A stretch of DNA of 64,000 nucleotides from Diadema setosum (lineage: Eukaryota; Echinodermata; Echinoidea; Diadematoida; Diadematidae): positions 27,766,781 to 27,830,780 of the forward strand of contig NC_092706.1 of assembly GCF_964275005.1 (NCBI RefSeq), in the 5' to 3' direction. Positions 12,130-22,980 of this stretch are shown one piece after another. Each line of letters starts with the position of its first letter. The stretch's first letter is position 1. The notes beneath the pieces are model-generated. The model ran no database searches. It was not told the origin of the DNA and saw nothing but the letters and a program-made list of their open reading frames with translations. Made by a program: the position numbers and the translations under genes.

Positions 12130-12750
12130 GCTAAAAGTTCATTTTGTCCCAATCAGACGTAATTTACCTATTACATTAGACTTTCACCTACTGGATCTGT
12201 ATAGGCTTCTTCAGATCGAACGTTGTGAGAGAGTCTTCCCACTAGCCGACGTAGCTGGCGCATGCCAATCTGAGAGAATGGCATCGTATATTAAGGAAAG
12301 TGAGTATTGCCCCAGGTCTCGGTTGAAGGTTTTGCCTTGTTGTTTGCGAATGTGGATGGCTTCCCTTATCCATCGCGAGGTTTTAACAGAGGGTGGTATT
12401 CTGAAATCCTTCCTATAGGAAGAAATATTTTCCAAATTCAGGATTTTTTTCCTAAGTGGTATTCCAAAAATCTTCCCAAGTTTCTTCCAAGTGTCTTTCT
12501 AACTTTTTCCCTAGAGTTAGGAAGAAACTTAGAAAGATATGCAAATGAAGATGAGATATCAAATATCAGACTTGGGAAGAAGTTGGTATTCTAAAATGCA
12601 CTAGGAACGAATTTTAGGAAGATTTTTTTTTTTTTAAGTTCCACTCCTAAGTACGTTGTTAAGGTGTTTTTAACCCTACGTCATAACAATACGCGATTGT
12701 CATTGGACACACAGGTAAATTGCAACTGTTTGTGACAAAATTAACTTTTT
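12130..12750. mobile_element. MITE with about 130-bp inverted ends, unit 1 copy (right end eroded)
   Basis: The left arm (12130-12265) matches 37560-37695 in unit 2. The right arm survives only as about 12716-12750. The complete copy in unit 2 (37560-38512) shows the inverted arms. The interior holds repeated AAACTTAGGAAG-like motifs in both orientations. The open frames here (for example 12092-12418) are incidental. Confidence 0.55.
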
Positions 12751-13235
12751 TTATTCAGCGAGATTTGATCAAATTGTTTGTGGCTCTCATTGACTCGTTC
12801 CTTTCCGTTAAGTATCGTGTATTATCCTTATGTGCTATTGTTTAATATCCCTTTGAATTATGTGCCTTTACCATCGGATGTGTATGAATTAAAAAAAAAA
12901 GGCAATCAGTTATCTTGAGAGATATCAACTCACTTTGCATAGAAACATTTAATCGGAAGCATGCCGTACCTAAATGGAACCGAAAGAGTCTTAACAATTA
13001 TTTTTGGTTGAAAGTAGATGAAAAGTTGAATTTGTTCAAGCGTTATCACAACGAGAAGAATAAACATCAATATCAGACTAAATCAGATATGATTTTGCTG
13101 ATAATTGATATATAGATGACCTCTATTCATAATACACAAAGCTGGACGAATTTTACTCATAAAATGCAATCAAACATTCATTAAGCGGTCAGGGGTGTCG
13201 GTCCTGAGGGGAAAGGGTGCAAACAAGGTTCGGTG

Positions 13236-13665
13236 TAAAAATGGCAGAGGTAAAAATGGCAGAGGTAAAAATGGCAGAGGTAAAAATGGCAGAGGTAAAA
13301 ATGGCACAGGTAAAAATGGCAGGGGTAAAAATGGCAGAGGTAAAAATGGCACAGGTAAAAATGGCACAGGTAAAAATGGCAGGGGTAAAAATGGCAGAGG
13401 TAAAAATGGCAGAGGTAAAAATGGCAGAGGTAAAAATGGCAGAGGTAAAAATGGCAGAGGTAAAAATGGCAGAGGTAAAAATGGCAGAGGTAAAAATGAC
13501 AGAGGTAAAAATGGCAGGGGTAAAAATGTCAGAGGTGAATAATTATGTCAGTGGTAAAAATGTCAGAGGTAAATTTGTCAGTGGTCGTAATGTCAGTGGT
13601 CAAAATGCTAGAGATAAAAATGCCATTGATAAAAATTTAGTCGTTGAAATGCAAGAGGACGAGGT
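13236..13665 (+). repeat. 15-bp minisatellite, left arm of the fold-back element
   Basis: About 20 near-identical units (variants only at the GAGG/CAGG/GGGG position) are followed by about 8 diverged units toward the element centre. The unit length is a multiple of three, so all frames stay open and give repetitive pseudo-proteins; these are not genes. Confidence 0.95.
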
Positions 13666-15101
13666 AAAAGTGACAGATTTTTTTTTTCTTCATGTTTCTG
13701 ACACTTTCTCTCAATACGCGCTTTTCGTGCCTTCTGAAATAAAGCACGGGGGAGACCGGGGAGAAATGGGACACGGGGAGAAATATGGGACACTCATGTA
13801 ACTTGAAAAATGCTTGGCCAGTCAACAATCCAATTATATCAGTAAAAAGATGAGCCTCGGTACAGCTGAAAATGGACATATTAACCGCTATACAGCTCTA
13901 CGGGTATCTTGTCAGTAAAATATCAAACTTACTATAGATCTGGTAGGTCCTATACTATGTTGATAGGTATATGTGTGCAAACTTCTGAAAATAAAATTGC
14001 TTGATAACAGACATGCAGGTATGAAAAGTTCGCAGGGATCTTTTACTGTTTCTGTTACCACTGGGAGAAATTTGATAGGGCAGTGTTACATTTCTCCCCG
14101 CGGCACATGTAAATCCTACTTTGGTCATGATGGTTATCCAATTTCTCTCCAGTTTGTGTCATTTCTCCCTGCTTGATGTCCCATTCCCCCAAAATTAGGG
14201 GTTAAACAAATCATTAATTACACGAAAATGTTTTATATATAAAGGGGTATCACTAAATACTCTTAGTGGGGCAGCTCAGCAAACCTATCGTGCATTTTGT
14301 GATACAAGCACCAAATTTGGCACAAATGTACATCAACATATTGCAAACATTTTCAGATATTGGGCCACTTGGAATTCTCTCTTTATGTCCGCCATATTGG
14401 ATTTCAAAATGGTCGCCATTTGAAATCTACAGTTGCGATTATCTCTGGGTCTAATGGTGCTATTGACCTGATTCTGGTGTGTTCCGGGATTTACGCCCAT
14501 GCTTTGGGGCAACAGCTAAGTTTGAAAGGCATCAAACATTTACATTTTTTCGCCTGCGGATTCGTTCAACAATGATTGAAAGAAATCCCATGGCAAACTA
14601 TCGGTTTTTTCTCTCACCAGAACAGTTTACTGCTAAAGTTCGTCTCCAGTTTTAATAGGTATGTTTTAATAGGTATAAGTTTGTAAAGTGACCACAAAGT
14701 GTTCATTAAACTTCGAGATATTTGTTTTTGTGCCATGTGATACTTGAACAATGTAATAAAATATTTTGCAAGAGCTTACTTATGTCTGCCGATACATCTG
14801 CTGTAGTTTGTTTTTTGCGTTTTGTATTTTTACGTCTACATTATGTCGTGATCAGGCCTTGTGAGATTAATAGGCTCCTACGAAACCTGAATGTGAGAAA
14901 ATAACATAGAACAGGTGAAAAATTAGCGGTTTGCTTCGACTATGTCTCCTTCACTTCTTTACACTAAACAATTCAAAAAATGAAAAATAATGACAATATA
15001 CTAACCTGGACGTGAGCGGAATGCGTTTGTGTATAAGAGTGTGTATGTGAGAGTATGTATATCTGCGCATAGAAGTATATGTTTATACCAAAAGTGGGTT
15101 C

Positions 15102-15134
<33 letters not shown>

Positions 15135-15214
15135 ATAACTTCATTGGGCGAAACAACGTAGGATTATACTGTTTAAGGGCTTTACAGCATTGCAATGTTG
15201 GAACCCCCATATAA

Positions 15215-15256
15215 TGATAGATAATAGTAATAATGATAATAATAGTAATAATAACA

Positions 15257-15329
<73 letters not shown>

Positions 15330-15365
15330 TAATAATAATAACAATAATAATAATAATAATACTGA
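15215..15365. repeat. (ATA)n microsatellite inside the fold-back element
   Basis: About 150 bp of AAT/ATA units with occasional GAT and AAC variants. A (GT)n tract lies just upstream at about 15104-15134. Confidence 0.9.
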
Positions 15366-15635
15366 ATAATAAAATAATTTCCCATAGGCCTACTAGGCTC
15401 TTATGATAGCTGGTTTATCATACCTCTGAACAGACGGATTACGCCACTGCACTTGAATCAAACTCAGAATAATGAGTCCTCTAATCTTTTAAAAACATAA
15501 TTCAATAGACATTCTTCAAATCTGCAGTTTGGATTTGATAATTCGATAACTACAGTTTGCTCTGGCTAGGTTATCATTCAAACCTCTTCATACGTTTATC
15601 TCTGACGAAATCGCTCTCATTACTTCTAACATTTT

Positions 15636-15983
15636 ACCTCTGCCATTTTTACCTCTGCCATATTTACCTCTGCCATTTTTACCTCTGCCATGTTTACCTC
15701 TGCCATTTTTACCTCTGCCATATTTACCTCTGCCATTTTTACCTCTGCCATTTTTACCTCTGCCATTTTTACCTCTGCCATTTTTACCTCTGCCATTTTT
15801 ACCCCTGCCATTTTTACCTGTGCCATTTTTACCTCTGTCATTTTTACCTCTGCCATTTTTACTCCTGCCATTTTTACTTCTGCCATTTTTACCTCTGCCA
15901 TTTTTACCTCTGCCATTTTTACCTCTGCCATTTTTACCCCTGCCATTTTTACCCCTGCCATTTTTACCTCTGCCATTTTTACC
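15636..15983 (-). repeat. 15-bp minisatellite, right arm of the fold-back element
   Basis: About 23 units of TCTGCCATTTTTACC, the reverse complement of the left array. A few units have CATATTTACC or CATGTTTACC variants clustered near the inner end (15655-15730). Confidence 0.95.
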
Positions 15984-16000
15984 TGGCACCGCAAACAAGG

Positions 16001-16896
16001 CCCATAGACGAAGATCTTCACGTTTAAAGCTAAAGACAAAATTGCAGAATTCTACAAAGAATGTATGAGACATTCTTGAGTCTTTCCTTTTGAACACTTC
16101 ATACTATAAATGTCATTTACCTTTTTCGACGGTAACATCAAGATGACAGTCTGCAAAGCACAGAGAAATTCTTGACTTAAAGTTGCATACAGAACGGAAA
16201 GCTTTCGTTCGTCATAGGGACTAGCTTTTATCAACGATATCTTTATCTGTAAACCTTTTCTTCTCTACGGTTGTACATAATACGAGTAGAACGAAATTCC
16301 CTAACCTCATTTGAAAATTATCACGTAACATTACAAACAAGCAAAAGAGAAAACATGAACACAGGATTGCGTTTGATCTTCCTTATGAAGTGCATTTTTA
16401 AGTGCAGACTCCAGGAAAAGATGAAGAAATTACGGCACGCAGCAATTTTACTGGACTTTCTTCATGTGGCTATTGATCATACCGATGGTAAAATTTTATC
16501 AACCTCTTTTGAAAGGCGGAAATGCTAACGAACGAAAGTGAAAGAAACGAACACTTGATGACAATGTGGGTTTCGCCTCTTTCTCCTTGGTGCGATAACA
16601 AAAGGGGGCTAATTTTCTGATTCCCATTATCATGAGACTGCGCACACATTAAAAAATCTCGCGTATCGCGGTTCTCGGCATAGCGCAGTCCTGGGTGTCA
16701 CTACCTCTTCCAGCTCATGGCGTATATACTGAGTATACTAAATCACAACTACGAGTAAAAAAAAAAAAAAAAAGAGGAGGAGAAAAAAGCCGCTAGACTA
16801 CTATCAGGGAAGCATGGTCTTGCTTACGGAGTGACTGAGACTCGTAACAGCAAGAAGGCTTGCAATTCAAAGTGAATTACTTTGTTGCAAATCAAA
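16001..16896 (+). promoter_or_regulatory. Conserved 5' flank of the TLR gene, unit 1
   Basis: This aligns with 39035-39928. Conserved blocks include gggactagctttt (about 16216), a CpG-containing stretch around tctcgcgtatcgc (about 16658), and the 80 bp just before the start codon. A weak TATA-like gcgtatatactg lies near 16719 in unit 1 only. The transcription start cannot be fixed from sequence. Confidence 0.35.
16534..16548 (+). promoter_or_regulatory. ISRE/IRF-like motif upstream of TLR 1
   Basis: GAAAGTGAAAGAAAC fits the GAAANNGAAA core of interferon-regulatory-factor sites. It lies about 350 bp before the start codon. The matching unit 2 site (39570-39579) keeps only GAAAGTGAAA, then diverges. 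Binding is inferred from the motif alone. Confidence 0.35.
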
Positions 16897-19653
16897 ATGG
16901 CTGGAGGTACTGTTGTCATAGTTTTGACTGCACTGACGACTTTGTCATGTCTTGCTGTCCGCTGGGAAAAATCTGGTCTCAAATGCATTTTCTCTGACTC
17001 GGGATCCTCGATTCGAGCCAACTGCTCTCACCTCAATCTCTCCGATGTTCCTCAGAATCTTCCAGTCAACCTCAACAAGCTTGACTTATCACGCAACAAC
17101 ATTGTGACCATCACAAATACTTCTTTCGTTATATATCCCATGGTTCAAGTCCTGTCCTTGGAGTGGAACGCGCTGAAATGGATCGAGAAGAAATCATTTG
17201 AGACGCTCAAAGATCTGAGAGAGCTTGTTTTGAGTTCAAACAATATCAGTCGACTTCCAGACGGTGTCTTTATTCAGAATAACAAACTCTCAGTCCTATA
17301 TCTGTCCTTTAACAGACTGACCGAAATCCCAAATAACGCTTTCGGGTCTATAAGAACTTTGCAGATTATATCCCTCAGGCACAACCTGATCAAAAACGTC
17401 AGTTTTGCTAATTTCTCTTCCTGTGAAAAACTATCATATATTGATCTCGCTCTCAACAAGATCACGCGTCTTCGCCAAGAGAGTTTTGCTGCTATTGGAA
17501 ACTGTTCCATCTTGAACCTCATTCTGGAATACAACCAACTCTCCGAACTTCCGGTAGAACTCTTCTCCTATTTCCGCCATCTGCGTGATCTCAATATGAA
17601 CAAAATCAACCTCCCCATCTTCGACATGAGGGCCTTCATGGGAAATTATACCATCAATGGAATATGGATCGAAAGCGCAAAGATTCACGCTATTAGCTCC
17701 CTCACTCACAGTGGCAAATCGTTAGACTTTCCCAATGTGAGAAAACTTGGTTTGAGGCAAAACAAAATCTCTGAAATCCAGAGCAACGCTTTTAGGGGGC
17801 TTAGAAACCTTCACCTTTTGGACCTCGAGAGTAACAAAATAACTTCCATTACAAATGTCTCATTCTGCGGATTGAATTCCCTCACCCACTTGAATCTGGC
17901 AAAAAATAAACTTTCACAGTTGCCTCTTCATGCGTTCAGCTGTATCAAGAATATAACAGACATCGATTTGTCCAAAAATGACATTAGTGTCTTGGATCCA
18001 CTTGTATTTCACGGTGTTTCCTTCCTCAAATCGCTCAATCTTTTCTCGAATGCCATAAAGAGGTTTGAAGGACTATGGAATCTGAGTTCCTTACAGATAC
18101 TGAAACTACAAAGAAACAGGCTACGTTTTTTGAATGAAACCACATTTTTAGGAATGCCTCTTTTGCAGAATGTTAACTTGAGCAATAATGAAATAAACAA
18201 TATCTCTGAAGATACATTTGTCAAGCTCACTTCCCTAGGAAGTATTGATCTTTCTTATCAAATGCCACTAACACTTAATGGTACTTTTGCAAAATTAAGG
18301 CACGTCCAGCATTTAAGCCTGGTGGGAACGCAGATTCAGCTTTCATCAATGCATCAATTTACATATGCTAGCTCTATGAAAACACTTGTCATGTCAAGGG
18401 CGAAGTTGAGTGTCAGAGACCTGGTAAGTGAGCATCCAAATATGTCTGTCTTTATTGGGTTGGAAGCACTAACATTCCTCAATCTGTATGGAAATGATTT
18501 TGGAAACTTGAACCAATTCCCTTGGGTTTTCCAACCGTTACGTAAACTGCAAAAAATTAACCTAAGTAATACTCGTATCACCATTTTGACATCAGGTCTG
18601 TTTTCTCACCTTTCGTCTCTAACACACTTATGGCTGTATTCAAACAATGTCCAGGAAATTAACCCACATGCTTTTGAGGGACTTGTAATCTTACAGGAAT
18701 TGCTTCTGCAGCATAATTTGATGTCTGCGTTTGACCAAAATCTACTCACTGACACGCCGAACCTCACACATTTGTACCTCCACAAAAATCAGCTCACTAC
18801 AATTTCACCAAACACATTTATGCCAGAGACACTTGTGCGCCTTGATATCTCTAATAATCCTCTAGTATGTGACTGCAGCTTGGCATGGTTCCGAAATTGG
18901 CTCCAAACGACCAATGCTGATGTCTCCCCCGCTAATGAAACCCTATGTTCACAGAATTCTTTGAAACAATTTGTGAACCTGCCACTTGGAGAATTTCATC
19001 CAGGTGACTTCTGTGGAATCAACGCACCACTCATATATGGACTCATCTTAGGCAGTGTTTCAGTAACCTTTCTGGGACTTTTGATTTACAGGAAACGCTG
19101 GTGGCTGAAATACAAGATTTTCTTGCTTAAACTATTTGTCTTGGGTTATGAGCAACAAGAGGAACATGACCTACAGGCGGGTGACTATGAGTATCAGCTC
19201 AACATCATGTGCCATGATGATGATGATGACTGGGTTCATGGTGTCCTGAGACCTGCACTGGAAGAGAGGATGCCCCATCTCCAACGGGTTGCCTACGGCG
19301 ATGAAGCTCTCAGGATTTCTATGTACTACGTTGATGCTGTCTACCACATCATCGACAACAGCTACAAGACTGTCTTGTTGCTTAGCAACCACTGTTCTGA
19401 TGATGCCTGGTTCATCACCAAGGTCAGAGTGGCTCTGGAGCATGTGAATGAAACAGGACTTGACAAAGTCATCCTGGTATTTTTGGAGGACATACCAGAT
19501 GAGCGGCTGCCATACCTGGTAAGACTCTTTCTGAGCAGAGACAGGCCTAACCTGCTCTGGACTGAGGACCCCGATGGTCAGAACTTGTTTTGGGCCTATT
19601 TTGAGAAGTGCATGCGGTCAAATCCACAGATTAATCATGTCCTTCCGATCTAA
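16897..19653 (+). CDS. Toll-like receptor, single exon, divergent TIR domain
   Basis: An innate immune receptor of 918 residues. The ATG at 16897 has an A at -3 and G at +4; the few upstream in-frame codons lack an ATG. Residues 1-21 form a signal peptide. A cysteine pair (C30, C43) forms the N-terminal cap, followed by about 20 or more LxxLxLxxN repeats to about residue 655. The C-terminal cap has VCDC near residue 657 plus later cysteines (LCSQ, DFCG). The membrane span is about 709-731, then basic RKRWWLKYK, then a TIR domain from about 763 to 908. In the TIR, box 1 is replaced by YQLNIMCHDDDDDWV and the BB loop reads AYGDEALRISMYY (from 799) without the RDxxPG Pro-Gly; box 3 Phe-Trp (898-899) is kept. 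Many NxS/T sites are present. A paralogue lies 23 kb downstream. The family is certain; ligand and adaptor cannot be told. Confidence 0.95.
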   Translation: MAGGTVVIVLTALTTLSCLAVRWEKSGLKCIFSDSGSSIRANCSHLNLSDVPQNLPVNLNKLDLSRNNIVTITNTSFVIYPMVQVLSLEWNALKWIEKKSFETLKDLRELVLSSNNISRLPDGVFIQNNKLSVLYLSFNRLTEIPNNAFGSIRTLQIISLRHNLIKNVSFANFSSCEKLSYIDLALNKITRLRQESFAAIGNCSILNLILEYNQLSELPVELFSYFRHLRDLNMNKINLPIFDMRAFMGNYTINGIWIESAKIHAISSLTHSGKSLDFPNVRKLGLRQNKISEIQSNAFRGLRNLHLLDLESNKITSITNVSFCGLNSLTHLNLAKNKLSQLPLHAFSCIKNITDIDLSKNDISVLDPLVFHGVSFLKSLNLFSNAIKRFEGLWNLSSLQILKLQRNRLRFLNETTFLGMPLLQNVNLSNNEINNISEDTFVKLTSLGSIDLSYQMPLTLNGTFAKLRHVQHLSLVGTQIQLSSMHQFTYASSMKTLVMSRAKLSVRDLVSEHPNMSVFIGLEALTFLNLYGNDFGNLNQFPWVFQPLRKLQKINLSNTRITILTSGLFSHLSSLTHLWLYSNNVQEINPHAFEGLVILQELLLQHNLMSAFDQNLLTDTPNLTHLYLHKNQLTTISPNTFMPETLVRLDISNNPLVCDCSLAWFRNWLQTTNADVSPANETLCSQNSLKQFVNLPLGEFHPGDFCGINAPLIYGLILGSVSVTFLGLLIYRKRWWLKYKIFLLKLFVLGYEQQEEHDLQAGDYEYQLNIMCHDDDDDWVHGVLRPALEERMPHLQRVAYGDEALRISMYYVDAVYHIIDNSYKTVLLLSNHCSDDAWFITKVRVALEHVNETGLDKVILVFLEDIPDERLPYLVRLFLSRDRPNLLWTEDPDGQNLFWAYFEKCMRSNPQINHVLPI

Positions 19654-20720
19654 AAAAAAAATATAATAATGATAATAATAATGATGATAATGATAACAAT
19701 TAATTAATCAAGATTTGATTCGAACACAAAGTATGTCATGTTACCTGTAGCATGTTCAGTGCCATTTTTATCACGTGGGAGTGGGCCGAAGAGCAACATT
19801 GTTTTTCCTTTTAGTCTGTGTTCATATAAATGAGGGCAAAATTCAGTAAATATTCAACCTTCAAAAACAGTTCAAAATGTATTTTTGTTCATTTATTTAA
19901 AGCGTGTGTTGATGACTTTACCTCGGGGTGCAGACTGGATTCGCGCAACACACACACTTACTATCGTTTGGGATATATATTATTTTTCCCCTATAATTTA
20001 CATTTGCTTTACTTCTCTGTATTTGCAATTCTGTCTAGGCCAACATTATTTTTTCCATTTGCCCTTGAATCATGTCAAAATTCCTCTTGCACGCTTGTAT
20101 GATATGTAATAATAAAAAAAAATGTATGTATTAATGGTCGGATATGCAGATACTGTAGCTAGTGCATTACTTCCGCCTGAATGAGATGGAAATAATGACG
20201 ACATTTTTCCAAAATACCGTTTTATGTTGTGATGACAGAAATGATGACAGAAATAACAATAATTGTATAGTAATGGTACAGTTCGAATTTGTACTATACG
20301 TATGTAACACAACTGTATGCAACGTATCTGATATAAGTTTCAAGAATTCCTTAGAATGGGAATCCATCCATGAGATTATGCTGACGGACCGATCCGAAAT
20401 AGGACTGAGAAAAGATTTACTGCTAAATTTGTTAGATTGAGAATATCATTCTAATTTCGGACTGGTCTCTCAATCTAAACCTCAATCTCAATCTAGATAA
20501 ATTAGAGAGTGATTGCGTTCTTGTTTTGAATACTTCTTTTGGCCACATACTTGGACAATTATATTTTCACAGTAACAGTTGGTGATAGAGTAAACCAGAC
20601 ATCTCAAACAAAACAGAAAACAAAGGAAAAGAAGCTCGAAAAAAGATGAATTAATTCATTTTACAAATAATGTGAAATGTGTTCAATTGTGTTTCTCTAA
20701 AATTTCATGTGATTTCTTAT
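19654..20720 (+). other. TLR 1 3' flank and probable 3'UTR
   Basis: An (AAT/GAT)n stretch follows the stop codon, as it does in unit 2. Similarity to 42667-43740 continues through the first AATAAA and beyond. No other gene was seen. Confidence 0.55.
20111..20116 (+). terminator. Candidate polyadenylation signal of TLR 1
   Basis: AATAAA about 458 bp after the stop codon. It is conserved in position and context in unit 2 (43192-43197), which supports use, though the run of A after it makes the cleavage site unclear. Confidence 0.45.
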
Positions 20721-22980
20721 TTATGTCATTTACTTGATCTGAATATGAGGGGACTAAGAAACAAACTTTAACGAAATGAGATATATGGATGGTGTAAACA
20801 ACAAAAAGAGAATAAAATGTTTTTGGCACGACACATAACAAAGATGGAGTAACAATCATCCAAAGTGAATGAAGAGGCTTTTTTTTTCTTCACATGGCAC
20901 CAATCAATCTTGCAGGGTGGCAGTTCTTATAGATGATAGATTTGGCATGCAAAAAAGATAAGTAAGACAGATTCACAAAATGATGGAAGAATTATTTTAT
21001 TTTTAGATGTTAAAATAGGAGGTTTTGTTTTTCTGGTAACTGTTTATGCACCTAAAAAGATTAGAAAAACAAAAAAGAGACAGATTTTTGGTGAAAATTA
21101 ACAAATGAGCTATTATGATGCTTCAGATAATAGAGCCCATCTTATTATTTGCGGGGATTTTAATTGTGTAACAGATATTTTTTTAAAAAAAGTGTACGAG
21201 GTAGTCAAAGCTCATAAAACACTACGTACTTTTTGCACAAACGAAAACTGACGACGAAAATTGATTGATGTGCGAATAAATACTCATGGAGATGTCAGAC
21301 AATTCACCTGTTGAAATTTGGCATCAAATTTCGCATCAAGACTTGAATAATGTCTATTGTGTAAAGATGTGCAGTAAAGAAAATGTCAAATGGCATACCA
21401 CCATAATATTATTTCAAAGCTATTTCTCTTACGTTAAAGATTTCAAATATTTCGAAAGGTCTAGTGTGCCGGGGAATGAATACAGAAAGACAAGATGAAG
21501 TTTTTCCAAAAAAAAAAAATAATGATAATAAGCCTCATGAGATTAGGAGAAGTACTCCATTCAGATAACGCTTTTTCGTCTTTTTTTTTTTGGCACAGAT
21601 ATGGAAATCATTAAAAGTAAAGTACGTGCGTTCACCTGAAAGTATTGTAGAAAAGAAGCGTCAAAAAGAAAAAGGTGAAGGTAAACTTAACAGAACAATT
21701 AATGATCTGGTGATTTGAATACACTGAAATATTTAATTCATGTTTTCATTTTTTTTTTCAGAAGAAAACAACAGATGTTTATACTGAGCATTTAGAAGTA
21801 TTGTAAGAAGTATTGCAATTTTATTCAGTGTACTTAAGAGGATGATATGATGTCGATTGAAATATTAAAGCAAAATCAGTATACTAACTCAGTTCATATT
21901 CATACATTGAGTGAATAAGGGAAAAAGAAATGTGATGGTTTGGAAACGATTACTGATTGCAAACGTTCGGTTTTTTTTCTTTCAATTAAAACCAGATCAC
22001 TCTGTTCTGCCGGTATACCTATTGAATTTTTCCAAATATTTTTTGGATATGATTCAATACATTTTGCTTAATTTTTTTAACCACCGCTTTGTGTAGAAAG
22101 GAGATCAATTACACTCTTGAACTGCGCCTATAAGATAAAAATATAAGATAATAGCCCCAGTTCTATTTACACGCTTGCAATCGGTGATAAATGAAATTTG
22201 CAATGAAGATCAAACTGGTTTATGCAAAAATCGATTATGTGATTTTAATATACGTATGACAATTGATATTATTGAACATACGACAAGAGAAGGAATAGAT
22301 GCTGTACTGATGATGTAACTTATCTTGATTTTGTGTCATGCTTTATATGTGTACAAATTTAATTTTGGTACATGTATCATTTTTCAAAAATGGATAAATC
22401 TCAGTGCTATATAGTAAATATGAAGATGTCTGTGTCTTTTGATACAAAGGAATGTTAGACAACCATGGCAACATTGCCAATTTTCAGCTTTACTTTTGTT
22501 CTTGCTGAAGAATTTATGTCTATCCGAATAGGGAATAATAATTATATAAATGATGTTTCTGTTTTAAAAACGAAGGAAATCTTTGATGCAAATCATATCA
22601 TTACAATACGTAAATGACACATTGTTCTTTTTGTTTGATAAACGATCATTAGAAATAGCAGGTGAAAAGTTGAATTTGTTTGGAAATGTGCAGGACCAAA
22701 ATTGAATAAGAGCAAAACATCAGTCAAACCTACAAACTACTTAGGATTTTTTATATTTTACCTGGTATGGAGAAAGTACGGGTTTTGAATTGGGACAATA
22801 AACTCACAAAATTGCAAAGACTTTCAGATTATGGGAGAAAGAGAACATTGCTCTTTTTGGTAGAATGATTATTGTAGAAACGTTAGCTCTGAGTCAAATA
22901 GTTCATTTTTATACTTATGATTGACGCATTTTTTAAAGACATTTAAAAGATTACATTGTTTGTTATGTATTGCTATATAG
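20721..22980 (+). mobile_element. Decayed L1/Tx1-like LINE, unit 1 copy
   Basis: Short stretches of an ORF2 polyprotein can be read in shifting frames in the right order. At about 20730 LLDLNMRGLRNKL marks the start of the endonuclease. At about 21145 IICGDFNCVTDI is the endonuclease GDFN motif. At about 22601 LQYVNDTLFF sits in the place of the reverse transcriptase YADD box, with the catalytic Asp context altered. At about 22870 the frame reads GRMIIVETLALSQIVH. Many stops and frameshifts show that it is long dead. The same element follows the TLR in unit 2, so insertion predates the duplication. Confidence 0.75.

Larger units (their letters stand above)
13229..15990. mobile_element. Fold-back transposon with 15-bp-repeat inverted ends (TU/FB-like)
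   Basis: The left end is about 28 tandem copies of a 15-bp unit (GGTAAAAATGGCAGA): near-perfect from 13236 to about 13520, then progressively degenerate to about 13665. The right end (15636-15983) is about 23 copies of the reverse complement. The direct repeat gcaaacaagg flanks the element at 13219-13228 and 15991-16000, a probable 8-10 bp target duplication. Unit 2 has a single related acaaacgagg at about 39025-39034 and no element, so the empty site is visible. The interior (13665-15636) carries a (GT)n tract, an (ATA)n tract at 15215-15365 and a smaller inverted G-rich repeat (about 13740/14190), but no transposase. From memory, TU elements of sea urchins have this architecture. Confidence 0.8.

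Noticed and set aside
13195-13801. Long open frames of 115-194 codons with repeated GKNGR or KMAEV units
   Set aside because: They arise because the 15-bp minisatellite is a multiple of three. All frames stay open on both strands and none has a start context or conserved flank.
13740-14195. Inverted ggggagaaatgggaca-like repeats as a separate MITE inside the fold-back element
   Set aside because: The pairing is imperfect and no target duplication or empty site could be found, so it is only mentioned within the larger element.
13236-15983. Regular repeat arrays that could suggest CRISPR
   Set aside because: The units are contiguous with no spacers, and the sequence is eukaryotic.
15557-16097. 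Open frames of 105-169 codons with repeated FYLCH, IFTSA or LPLPF units
   Set aside because: Same cause: the inverted 15-bp array of the fold-back element.
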